Below are positions 55,057 to 64,000 of a stretch of 64,000 bases of DNA, one piece after another. The stretch comes from Rapana venosa (Eukaryota > Mollusca > Gastropoda > Neogastropoda > Muricidae). The translations under genes were made by a program, and so were the position numbers. The stretch's first letter is position 1, and every line of letters begins with the position of its first letter. The stretch spans positions 71,123,044-71,187,043 of the forward strand of contig CM054143.1 in assembly GCA_028751875.1 (NCBI GenBank), in the 5' to 3' direction. The notes beneath the pieces are model-generated. The model had not been told where the DNA came from. It saw only the letters and a program-made list of their open reading frames with translations, and did not search any database.

Positions 55057-55509
55057 TTAAAGTGATGGTCAGTTGAACAAGATATGGATGACCTTTCCCT
55101 TTTTGAAGCCTGCTTGGTTAACAGGATGATGTTCTTCTTTTCACGTAGTAAACACATCTGTTCAAAACCATTTTTTCCAGCAGTTTACAGACATGAGATG
55201 TAAGTGATATAGGTCTGTAACTATTTATACTAGTGTTTGGCTTACCGTTGTTAAGAATTGGGACAATACTGGACTGTTTCCAGACTGTTGGTAAACTGCC
55301 ACTCTCCCCACACTGATGAAACATAGTCAGGAGGCTGTTGACCCAGTGGTCTGGTCAGTGTTGAATCATTTCATTGGAGACAGCATCAACGCCAACTGAT
55401 GTCTGGTTGTTAAGGAGGATATAGGCTTTCCCACTCATGGAATTCCACTTTACAGCTTAGTCTTTAGTGATCGACCATGACTCTCTGACTAGGAGGCTTG
55501 ACTCGCACA

Positions 55510-55685
55510 GTCCTTATGTGCTACTAGCCCTGGGGGTAGTTGGCCTTGGAGAACTACTCATATGGACTGTTCCTTAGCCACTTTGGCCGAAGTGGGATGT
55601 GCTGTGGGAAGGCATCTCTTATCAATTTTTGCCCGTTTTTCCAAAACGCAGCTGCTTCTCTGCTGTTTTGGAGGTCATGTCGGAC
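55510..55685. repeat. Unclassified dispersed unit, copy 2
   Basis: Matches 14180-14345: GTCCTTATGTGCTACTAGCC, GGGGGTAGTTGGCCTTGGAG, GGCCGAAGTGGGATGTGCTG, CGCAGCTGCTTCTC. Here it sits between the LINE and the unique 55690-56290 stretch. Confidence 0.7.
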
Positions 55686-56289
55686 AGATGGACTACACAT
55701 ACAGCATCTGTCATTTCTTGAAAAATTAATGGAAGCAATCAGGAAATGGTTATTGTCAGAAACAGGGTCACTAAAAAAGATCAGGGTGAAAGGCCATGAA
55801 GGAATTCTCTAGGGAGGAACAAACATAGGACCTTCCACTGGACCTTTTTTTTCCTGGACCACACACAACGGCTGACGTGGAGAAAGAATGCATGGCTTGT
55901 TTTGCGGGGAGGGTTGTTGTGTGTGTGTGTGTCTGTGGCAGTGTAAAGACCTTCAGCAGGGCAAGTAAAAAAAAGAGGGGGGGGGGGTGTCCACAGTCAG
56001 CTTTGTTGCCGTCTGTCATTTTAGCGGTGATTGGAAAGGGTGAAGGCAGCCTTAGGAAAATTTGAGGGAGTACAGCAGAGAAGGGGTTTTCAGCAGACAG
56101 CGGTGGGGAAGGGGTGGTTGTTGTTATTTAGTCGTAGGAAGGAGAAAGTTAAACTATCCTGCTTTCTTTTTCCCTTTTCCCAAAGTTTTTTCCCCCCCCC
56201 CCCCCCTTCTGACTTCCCTTTTTTTCAACCAAGGGGTTTGTACCGTTGTGAAAATTTTCAGTGGGAAATGAAAAGACACCCTTTGTTGG
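55686..56289. other. Sequence missing from the 9.3-kb copy; no gene recognised
   Basis: Together with 55275-55685 this stretch separates blocks that are adjacent in copy 1 (junction at 9318/9319). It includes a (GT)n patch (55917-55932) and runs of G and C. The frame at 56031-56330 is not recognisable. Confidence 0.5.
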
Positions 56290-56790
56290 TTGGTAGCTGG
56301 AATGAGAGAGACAGAGAGGGGTTTGATTAGTGGTTTAGTTTTGTTCCATGTTGTGCTGTTTTTTCTTTCCAGGACCCAAACACAGCCTGGGGCTGTTGAC
56401 ATCAGATGTATTCACTGCCTCAGGACAGACTTGCAGTGACGCCAACTAGTGGACCAACTGCAAAAATTCCTTTCTGGGTCAGAGGCCCCCCAACCTCTCC
56501 GGCTGTTCCTTCTCTCCAAAGTCATGGGCCTTCTGATCAACCCGAAGAGAGAAAAGGTAAGCACTGTGCCATGGGTTTTTTTTCTTTTTCCCCCTTTCTA
56601 GTTAGATTTCATCGTCATTTTCCCCTTTCCCTTTAAACGGAAACCCCAGATTTTTGTGGTGAGGACAGTACTGATCTTATTGACTTATTGTTTTGTAATT
56701 TAATTTTTGTGTCATGTTTTTCTTTTGATAAACTATTCACTTTTTATACTCTGTATTGGGATAATATCTGCATACTGAATTGTTTATGCA
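56290..56790 (+). repeat. Flank duplicated at 9319-9823, empty site of the L2-like LINE
   Basis: Homologous to 9319-9823 throughout. At 56761-56770 GGGATAATAT is followed by CTGCATACTGAATTG, where copy 1 has the LINE 3' end. It is therefore the pre-insertion allele of the duplicated locus. Confidence 0.85.
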
Positions 56791-57459
56791 ATAACAAGTT
56801 CAGAATGAGAGGAACAGAGAATATTAATTTTGTAGGGTGCATTTAGATCTAGCTGCCAAACCCTTTTTTTTCCCCAAACTTAGCTGCAATTTGGTTTTCA
56901 ACATGTAAAAAAAAATCACCAGGGAAAATGCAGTGGCGCGCAGGCGTGCTGGTTTCCAGTACTGATCACCACGTCAAAAAAACAGTGCAGATTAAAGGGT
57001 GTTTCAAAACAAAGGGTTCTCCAAAATCAGTCAGTCTTCTGCGATTCTGCGCCAATGCAGTTGTCAAATTGGCCTGGCAGAAAAATGTCATGATGCACAT
57101 GAGAAAAAGGAAGTTGTTTACCTTAGTGTGGTGTACATAGCGTTTGATTTCAGCTATAAGCAGGTTCAGATTTTAAGCGAGATGACTGAAGTAGAACAAA
57201 AGGTTGGAAGAGCCCAAAAGTCTGGCCCGATTTGAACTGGTGCTCAGCACTCCCTCTCCTAAGTCACATTGTCTTTTCAGTGTGTACACACACCACACAC
57301 ACAAAAACCCCCCACCAACACCTACACTTATGTGACAAAACAAATGTCAGTCACACATAAGCATTCCTTTTCTCCACTTTTTCCCCATCTGCCCCCCTTC
57401 TCTAATATACTTCAGTGAAAAGTCTTAAATCGAAAGAAAAAAACACTTTGTACTTTCGT
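56791..57459. other. No recognised gene
   Basis: A plus-strand stretch at 56928-57235 has normal complexity and is open in two overlapping frames, followed by CATTGTCTTTTCAG (57271-57281), which looks like a 3' splice site. I cannot tie it to a family. A short AC patch follows at 57286-57303. Confidence 0.4.
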
Positions 57460-57959
57460 NNNNNNNNNNNNNNNNNNNNNNNNNNNNNNNNNNNNNNNNN
57501 NNNNNNNNNNNNNNNNNNNNNNNNNNNNNNNNNNNNNNNNNNNNNNNNNNNNNNNNNNNNNNNNNNNNNNNNNNNNNNNNNNNNNNNNNNNNNNNNNNNN
57601 NNNNNNNNNNNNNNNNNNNNNNNNNNNNNNNNNNNNNNNNNNNNNNNNNNNNNNNNNNNNNNNNNNNNNNNNNNNNNNNNNNNNNNNNNNNNNNNNNNNN
57701 NNNNNNNNNNNNNNNNNNNNNNNNNNNNNNNNNNNNNNNNNNNNNNNNNNNNNNNNNNNNNNNNNNNNNNNNNNNNNNNNNNNNNNNNNNNNNNNNNNNN
57801 NNNNNNNNNNNNNNNNNNNNNNNNNNNNNNNNNNNNNNNNNNNNNNNNNNNNNNNNNNNNNNNNNNNNNNNNNNNNNNNNNNNNNNNNNNNNNNNNNNNN
57901 NNNNNNNNNNNNNNNNNNNNNNNNNNNNNNNNNNNNNNNNNNNNNNNNNNNNNNNNNNN
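57460..57959. other. Assembly gap, 500 N
   Basis: Exactly 500 undetermined bases. RTE sequence starts immediately to its right, so the rest of that element probably lies in the gap. Confidence 1.
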
Positions 57960-58580
57960 ACCCAAAAAGGGAGGAGGTAGCGTTTTTTAAATACCTTGGC
58001 GTACATCACAAAGGAGGGCGATCGACGACAAAAAAAAAAAGAAGAGTAGCCATGGCAACATCTTCCATGACAAAACACCACCATATGGAAAAGTAAAGAG
58101 ATCAGTTTCCCAATCAAACTAAACCTTACAAAGCCCTATTCAGATATCCTGTTGCGGACGTGAAACCTGGACATTGACTGCTGAAAAACAGAAAAGGAAA
58201 CCCAGTCTTTTTAAAACAAAAGCCATAAAAAAATGCTGGGATACCGGGAGAGAACGAAAGACCAATAAATTTGTAAAGCAAATAACACGGTGGCAGGCCC
58301 AAAAGGAACCCTTCTCCCATCGTCAAAAAAGAAAAGCTGCATGGTTGGGCCACGTCACCCGCCCACACTCTCCCAAAAAAACATATGCAGGGAACATCGA
58401 AGGTGGCAGAAAAAAGGGGGGGAAGAAGAAAAGTCATGGAGGACAAATCAGAGAATGGACCAGGATGTGAACCGGGGCATACTGCGAAAGACCCGAGGCT
58501 GAGATGGATGGAGGAGGTTACCACGGCATGTTCTCGTGTCTCCCCCACGACCGCCAAGGTCAGGGACTGATGATGAGAAT
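57960..58580 (+). mobile_element. RTE-type LINE, 3' end fragment
   Basis: Plus-strand C-terminal part of an RTE ORF: EVxFKYLGVH block (57975-58005), SMTKxxTIWK (about 58065-58090), ETWTLTAEKQKR (about 58160-58195), AAWLGHVTR (about 58340-58365), EGGRKKGG (58399-58425) and a closing VTTACSRVSPTTAKVRD (58518-58569). It ends in TGATGATGA (58567-58576), a typical RTE-type short-repeat tail. The upstream part is in the gap. It belongs to the same group as the element at 44480-46868 but not to the same family as the one at 59366. Confidence 0.88.
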
Positions 58581-58589
58581 CCCCTCTTG

Positions 58590-59365
58590 TTTTCTTTTAA
58601 TTTTTGTAAAGTTTTCCAAATATATAGATCTTCGTAAATGGCATCATGTTTTGGTTTTACCAGTAAATTTTTGAAGATTTTCTTTTTTTTTTTTTTTAAA
58701 AAGTATTTATTTGTTTTCTTTCTAAAAAATTTTTTGTCGAAGTTCAGGTTTTTTACAGATTTCTATTTATTGCTTTTTAGTAAAGATTTTACTTCTTTTC
58801 TCTTTACTGTTACTTGAGTTCAAACCTTTTTTTGTGTTTAATTTTCTTACGGGTTTTTGACGTTTGGTCTTCAAGCTTAATTGTGCTATTTTTGAGAAAA
58901 GAATAGGGCAGTTGTCTGGACATTTTTTTTGATAGTTTGTTGAATAGGTGCTTTGTATTTGTTTTTTAAAACTGATTTGTTTGAGTTTTTATTGGTGTAT
59001 GTGTGATTGTATTTTATGGTAGTAGAAGTGTCTTTTGAAATGTTCTTTGAATTTTTTCCCAAACAAAACATGTTTGTTGTGGTAATCTTTAGTAATACAC
59101 TCTGCCTGTGTGTCTCTTACTATTTTTTATAGACTTCTGCAAACGTGTTTTGTCTCTATCTGGTATATTTATATCTAAATCAAGTGGACAATGATCAGAG
59201 TATTCCATTAAATCTCTAACTTTCATATGCTTCACCTCTTTCATAAATGATTTTGAACAAATGAAATAATCCAAACACTACAAACCTTAGTTGAAAGCAT
59301 GTAAATCTACTCTGTAAATCTCCTAATGTTCGGCCATTTAATATATACAATTGATTGTCTATCCG
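58590..59365 (-). mobile_element. LINE endonuclease C-terminal half and linker (host of nested RTE)
   Basis: Minus strand: DNQLYILNGRTLGDLQSRFT (about 59300-59365), DYFICSKSF (about 59240-59270), YSDHCPLDLDINI (about 59165-59205; the SDH catalytic block of the APE-type endonuclease), then a Lys/Asn/Ser-rich linker (58620-59080). It is in the same orientation as 62633-63420, which carries the N-terminal half of the same domain. The RT part is not reached because RTE sequence starts at 58580. Confidence 0.8.
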
Positions 59366-62300
59366 TGGGGACTTCCCAGGGTATACTTGCAAAGCAAGCA
59401 TTGCAAGATTAGGATCTCTGCCCTCCAACCAGGCATGTCGTAAAAGTCGGATCTAAGGTGGAACACTTTCCCCAGGGTAGGGGGTTAGACACAGGGCTAA
59501 CAACCCTGTTCTGTAAAAAATAAATTGTTACGGAAACAGCAAACGAAAGAAATTAAACAATTACTGGGTGTGAGGGCTTCCAGAGTCATCGGAAGATTGC
59601 TCGTATGAATGTCAGTGGTGAAAGCTGAAAGGAAGCCACTGACAGGAAGATGGAAGTCTAAAGCGCCTAATTAAGTCCAATATAGGATTCTGGAATGTGC
59701 TAGACCATGTTGAGACAGAAATAGCGCAAGTTACAGCTGAGATGAGACGCTACAATTTGCATATTTCGGAGTCAGTGAAAGCCGTTGGACGGATCAGGCA
59801 AAATACGAGCCAGCACAGGGAGACAGTGCTGTACAGTGGTAGAGATGACGGCCAACACCATGAGGGAGTAGCAATCATCATGAAGAAAGGAATGGAGGAG
59901 TGCCTGATGGAGTGGTTACCTATCACAGCAGGATGATAAGGATAAGAATGAAAGGTAAGCAGGCTAATACCACAATATACAGTGCTATGCACAAACCAAC
60001 GACAGTGGAGAAGAAAAGCAAAGATAACATTTTATGATCAATTTCAGGCTGAAATGGAAAAAACACAAAACCACGACATGAGGATAGTGATGGGTGACCT
60101 AATGCAAAAGTCGGGAGAAGACAACCACAAACCAAGAAAGAGCATGGGAAAAAAGGATGTGGCAGTAAATGACAAGGGAAAGATTGGTGGGAAGTTGCAT
60201 GACAAAACAACCCTGGCCATTGAGGGAATTTTTTGCACACCTGAGATCCACCAGGCTTACCTGGTGTTCCCCCAATGGAAGGAGACAAAAACAGATCGAC
60301 CACCTGATATCAATGGGACATGGAGGAGATCGCTCCTTATTAAAAAATGTAAAAGTAAGGAGAGGAGCCGGATGTTGGAGTGATCACCACCTTGTCACTG
60401 AACCCTAAAAGTGAAGCTGAGAAAAAATGGATCTGGGAAACCAAGACAACAACTCTTTGATGTGGAAAAGCTGCGCAACAACCAAAGTAAAGAGTGCTTT
60501 TACCCTCCAGCTCAAAAAACAAGTTCCAAGCAATGGTGGACACTGAAAAAATTACACACTCCTGACAGCTATTATAAACACCATGTGGAACAAGTCAGGG
60601 GACAGCCTACACACAAGCCAGCGAAACGGCTTAGGACAGAGACAGAGGCCGAGAAAAAGGTGGATTACAGCAGACACCTGGCAGCCACTGAGAACAGGGA
60701 GAGAACTGAAGAAGAAATCTTGAGACAAAGTCAGAAACGGATTAAGAGAGTGTACAATCAACGTACAGAGAAGCAAACCAAAACTGTGAAGAGAATGACA
60801 AGAACAGGACAAGCTACCTACATGGATGATATTGCAAACGAGGCAGAGGAGGCCGCCGCAAAGGGAGAACAAGGACAGTGTGTAAGATCACAGACTGTCA
60901 GGTGGCAAGTTACCGGAGCAACACCGAAACACCACTCCTTAGATAAACAAGGCCAAATACTTACACAGGAAGCCGAACATGATGCAAGATGGGCAGAACA
61001 TTCAGCGAAGTTCTCATAACAGACCACACCAACATGGAAGAGGCAGATGTACAAGATCCTGATGCGATCTCAATGTGAACCAGCTCCCACCAAAGAAGGA
61101 AGGAGATTATAGCAGCAATCAGCTCTCTCAGAATGGAAAAGCCCTGGCCAGGACCAACCTCAACGCAGAACTTTTCAAGGCAGATTCCAGAGTTTGCGTC
61201 TAAAGTTCCTACAGGCCTCTCTTTGCAGCTATATGGGAGAGGAAACAGCTACAGCAGATTGGACAGAAGGGAGTCATGTGAGATCCAAAGAAAGGAGCCC
61301 TGAACAATTGTAACAACTGGAGGAGGAATCACCTCTGCTATACTGTTTCCAGCAAGATTCTGGCAAGAATCATCATCGGAACGAAATTCAGAGTGCAGTT
61401 GGACATCAACTCAGACAGGGAACAGGCAGGTTTTCGTCCAGGAAGAAGTGCATAGACCAGATCTTCACCCTGCGCAACATCATCGGAAAGTGCACGGAAT
61501 GGCAGAGACAGCTGATATATCAACTTCGTAGATTTTGAAAAAGCCTTTGACAGCATTCATCGAGAAAGAGTATGGGCATACTCGAGAATATGGAATTCCC
61601 ACAGGAGATTATCCAAGTCATTAAGATCTTCTACACAAATTCACGTGCTGAGTAGGAAACAGCAAAAACCAGTTTCTGTGTACAAACCGGCGTCAGTCAT
61701 GGCTGCCCCATGTCAGCACTACTCTTTCAACCTGACCAATGATTGGGTGATGAGACAGACAAACAGCTACCAGTCACGGGGCATTCAGATGGGACCCTTC
61801 TCAACACTTGAAGACTAGATTTTTTTTTGGGGGGGGCCGACGATTGGCACTGCTCTGACATACCCATCATCACATTCAGAGAAGACATCAGCCGTCTCAG
61901 CGCTTTCGCACAGGCAAGTAGGCCTGAAAATTCAGTCAGAAGAAGACAGAGTTGTTGACACGGAAGGTTCATAACCCCTCACCGGTCACAGTGATGGTGA
62001 AGATTTACCAACAACTGAAGAGTTCACGTACCTCGGGAGCATGTTAGGCATGAGGCGAGCAGGCAGCGACATCAAGAAACGGATTAGCAAAGCAAGAACT
62101 GCTTATAGAAATATGAAACAATGGTGGAAATCGTCCAGTTACAGCACCAGAAACACAAACCAAGACTATACACAGCCCGTGTACTTTTCCACCTTTTGTA
62201 CGGCTCGGGGTGCTGGAGGATGGATGAGAGTGACCTCGACAAAACTATCCACATTCCATCACGAAGAAATCTCAGGAAGGAAATCTTGGCGCATCTTCTG

Positions 62301-62632
62301 GCCTGAGACCATCTCCATCCAAGAACTTTTTTCCCGCTGGCAACCAAGAATGCATGGACAACATCACATGCTAGGCGATGGGATGGATAGGCATAGATGC
62401 CGTCGGGAACATGGAAAACATCGCCGAAACAGCCTCCACTGGACACAGAGCGGAAAAGCGCAAACGTGGACGACCCAAGAAACACTTGGCGTCGGACTGT
62501 TGTAAGCAGAGCTGAGACCTTTACCAACATACCTGGGGACCATTCAGATGCTAGCCCAGGACAGACAGGAGTGGAGAAACTTTTGTTGCTGCCCTACATG
62601 CCATTATGGCACAAAGGCATGATGATGATGAC
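59366..62632 (+). mobile_element. RTE-type LINE, nearly full length, nested
   Basis: About 3.27 kb, close to the usual RTE length. In order: 5' UTR (59366-59690); endonuclease with VLDHVETEIAQVTAEMRRY (59697-59755), SGRDDGQHHEGVAIIMKKG (59835-59890), VMGDL-like (60090-60104), IDHL (60295-60306), WSDHHLVT (60380-60403); linker (60411-61019, a continuous 202-codon frame); RT with QAGFRPGRS (61425-61450), FVDFEKAFDSIHRE (61527-61570), FNLTNDWVMRQT (61727-61765), catalytic ADD (61838-61846), YLGSMLG (62029-62049); C-terminal KRGRP / NTWRRTV (62459-62495) and a GATGATGATGA tail. About ten frameshifts or stops. It is flanked on both sides by halves of one minus-strand LINE endonuclease. Confidence 0.88.
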
Positions 62633-63420
62633 AATATTTGCTCATAGTCTAACCATATTTTTGTTACATTCTATCCATTGAGCACCTTTGATAGTTTATA
62701 TTAACATTGGTAATATTCATTTCTTCAGGTAAATTGTGTAACTTGGTTCTGGATCTATTTCTATAAAGTCAGTCAGGTCTTCCTGATCGCCGCAATTTAG
62801 ATCTCCCCCCACACATTATTAGCTGACCTTCTTTCAGACAAACTTTTATGTCTTGTTCTACATATTTTCCATATTTCTGTGTATGAACTTTTCAAGAAGA
62901 AAAAAGTCAGGTGGGATATCTATGCATTCCTATGAAAATATTCTTGTTTGATGATTTGATGAGTTTTCTGAATCATTGGCATCTCACACAATATCTGAAC
63001 TATTTGCGGTAAAAATGTTATACCCTTTTCGATAATCTTCCTTAACGAAAACTGAAATACCTCTGAAGCCACTGACAGAATCTATTTCTCTTTGGTCTGG
63101 AGTAATGCAAGACATATTATCCTGGTAGAGTTACATCTTCTACAGCTTTTGATTAATGTGTTTCTTGTAAAATTATTACATCGTTAACATCAAATGTCTG
63201 TTATGTGTAGGTCAATTTAGTTGTTTTACATTAATTCATCCACTTTTCCATAGATACTTCTAATATTCCATGATATATTCTCATGTTTTACTCTTTTGTT
63301 GAATATTATTGTGAACACCGAGATCTTTCCAATGTGGTAAACAAAATGTGTGATTATTCATTTTAAAGAGTTTATAGATGGGGGGTTTTCCCGGTTTTAA
63401 TATCTCTAACTATAGAAATG
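62633..63420 (-). mobile_element. LINE endonuclease N-terminal half (host of nested RTE)
   Basis: Minus strand, in broken frames: WKKLYGKVDEL (about 63230-63260), a THTxxCRRC-type block (about 63130-63180), KRYNIFTANSSDI (about 62995-63035), GDLNCGDQEDLTDFIEIDPE (about 62740-62805) and INYQRCSMDR (62660-62690). This order is that of an APE-type endonuclease up to the GDLN block. It continues at 59365. Probably LINE-J or a close relative, judging from orientation and neighbourhood; direct overlap with LINE-J copies is lacking. Confidence 0.7.
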
Positions 63421-63660
63421 GTTTTTATTCTTATCATTGTTTAACTGTCTTTGATGCCAAAACAATAACGGCAACAAATTATATTATCTTTAAAATTTAC
63501 ATCATCAAGAGATAATTTTTACATTAAGATTGTATTCATATTTTAACTATTAATTAACAAACTTGACAAACTTATCCGTTGTATCCGATAAAACAAAATT
63601 AAATATAGTAAATGATAACGTGTTCAAAAGACTTAACTGGGACAGACTTTCTTTGTGTTG
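63421..63660. other. No recognised feature
   Basis: AT-rich. May contain the 5' end of the minus-strand LINE, but no ORF1 or start is recognisable. Confidence 0.4.
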
Positions 63661-63679
63661 ATATCATTGCATGAGTCTG

Positions 63680-63688
63680 GTGTGTGCA

Positions 63689-63740
<52 letters not shown>

Positions 63741-63990
63741 TGTGTGCGTGTAACCTACATACTTTCTATATTTCACCATCTCTTGGACTTGTTTATGTAG
63801 TGTGTGTGAATGTGTGTGTGGATGTAGTAGTTCTTCAGTTTAACGTCCTTCCACTAAATAGTGATATGTGTGTGGATGTGTGTGTGCGCGTGTGTGCGTG
63901 TAACCTACATACTTTATATATTTCACCATTCTTGCGACTTGTTTATGTAGTGTGTGTGTGTTGTGTGTGTGAGTACACTGACAAAAGTAT
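63680..63990 (+). repeat. (GT)n arrays with an internally duplicated unit
   Basis: Three GT-rich arrays (63685-63750, 63795-63825, 63867-63900) are separated by a duplicated unit: GTAACCTACATACTTTCTAT at 63749 and GTAACCTACATACTTTATAT at 63899, each followed by ATTTCACCAT, GACTTGTTTATGTAGTGTGT. Unit spacing is about 150 bp. Confidence 0.85.
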
Positions 63991-64000
63991 CAATGCGACT

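Larger units (their letters stand above)
53600..55450 (-). mobile_element. Jockey-superfamily LINE fragment (RT), copy 2, interrupted
   Basis: Counterpart of 8376-9318. Well-preserved N-terminal RT part at 55118-55324 (SGSLPTVWKQSSIVPILNN, SYRPISLTSHVCKLLEK). It extends further upstream than copy 1, to about 55440, with VDAVSNEMIQH-like sequence in broken frames. The middle is split by the piggyBac-like element 54379-55056, and a (TA)n expansion lies at 54205-54260 where copy 1 has only GTTATATATATG. Catalytic blocks are badly decayed. Confidence 0.8.

Noticed and set aside
56928..57235. Host exon with a following CTTTTCAG acceptor
   Set aside because: The open stretch precedes the acceptor-like site instead of following it, overlapping frames are equally open, and I recognise no family.
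58174..58570. Separate small genes on both strands
   Set aside because: The plus-strand motifs (WTLTAEKQKR, WLGHVTR, VTTACSRVSPTTAKVRD) are one RTE C-terminus with frameshifts; the minus-strand frame is its shadow.
60411..61019. 202-codon continuous frame as an independent host gene
   Set aside because: It lies between the endonuclease and RT blocks of the RTE element, in the correct order and orientation, and is simply its linker region.

Overview
The window looks like repeat-dominated intergenic or intronic DNA from an animal nuclear genome, most likely a marine gastropod mollusc. The indications are several clades of non-LTR retrotransposon side by side, tRNA-type SINEs with a central block (GATGAGACTATAAA) that I associate with molluscs, very abundant (AC)n/(GT)n microsatellites, no operon-like coding, and three assembly gaps of exactly 500 N. 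The species assignment is an inference. I found no intact host protein gene, tRNA or rRNA gene. Reading frames are short and broken, partly through genuine decay and partly because homopolymer runs are badly inflated in places (worst at 6790-7500 and 19830-23560).

Layout. 1-7.5 kb: AT-rich low-complexity DNA plus the first copy (about 1150-2672) of a duplicated segment. 7.5-16.4 kb: a piggyBac-like relic end (to 8374), a Jockey-type RT fragment (8376-9318), an almost complete L2/CR1-like LINE on the minus strand (9824-13460) and the first copy of a three-copy repeat called R here (13690-16354). 16.9-19.4 kb: a second Jockey-type LINE (LINE-J, minus). 19.4-19.7 kb: a GC-richer island that could hold a minus-strand first exon. 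19.8-34 kb: mostly homopolymer-inflated or simple sequence, with an L2 3' end (29.4 kb) and a SINE tail (34 kb). 34.7-39.4 kb: a two-unit tandem repeat, then a degenerate plus-strand LINE with PHD-like, endonuclease and RT segments. 40-42.2 kb: second copy of the 1.15 kb segment, with two extra SINEs. 44.5-46.9 kb: a minus-strand RTE element. 47.6-56.8 kb: further copies of LINE-J, R and the RT fragment, one of them interrupted by a piggyBac-like MITE. 58-63.5 kb: an RTE 3' fragment and a nearly full-length plus-strand RTE (about 59366-62632) nested in the endonuclease domain of a minus-strand LINE.

How the parts relate. Because several segments occur twice or three times, one copy often gives the empty site for an insertion in the other. 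This allows relative dating: the L2-like LINE, two SINEs and a TTAA-flanked DNA transposon all inserted after the segment duplications. The 3' tail of one SINE (40.8-41.1 kb) matches the 3' end of the L2-like LINE at 9.8 kb, the pattern expected if the SINE borrows that LINE's machinery. Another SINE-body relic at 34.0 kb carries the same body module with a different tail. The most interesting items are this LINE-SINE tail sharing, a SINE whose promoter looks like tRNA plus 5S rRNA, a piggyBac-like terminus with three successive hairpins, and two sets of exon-like features in the duplicated segments.
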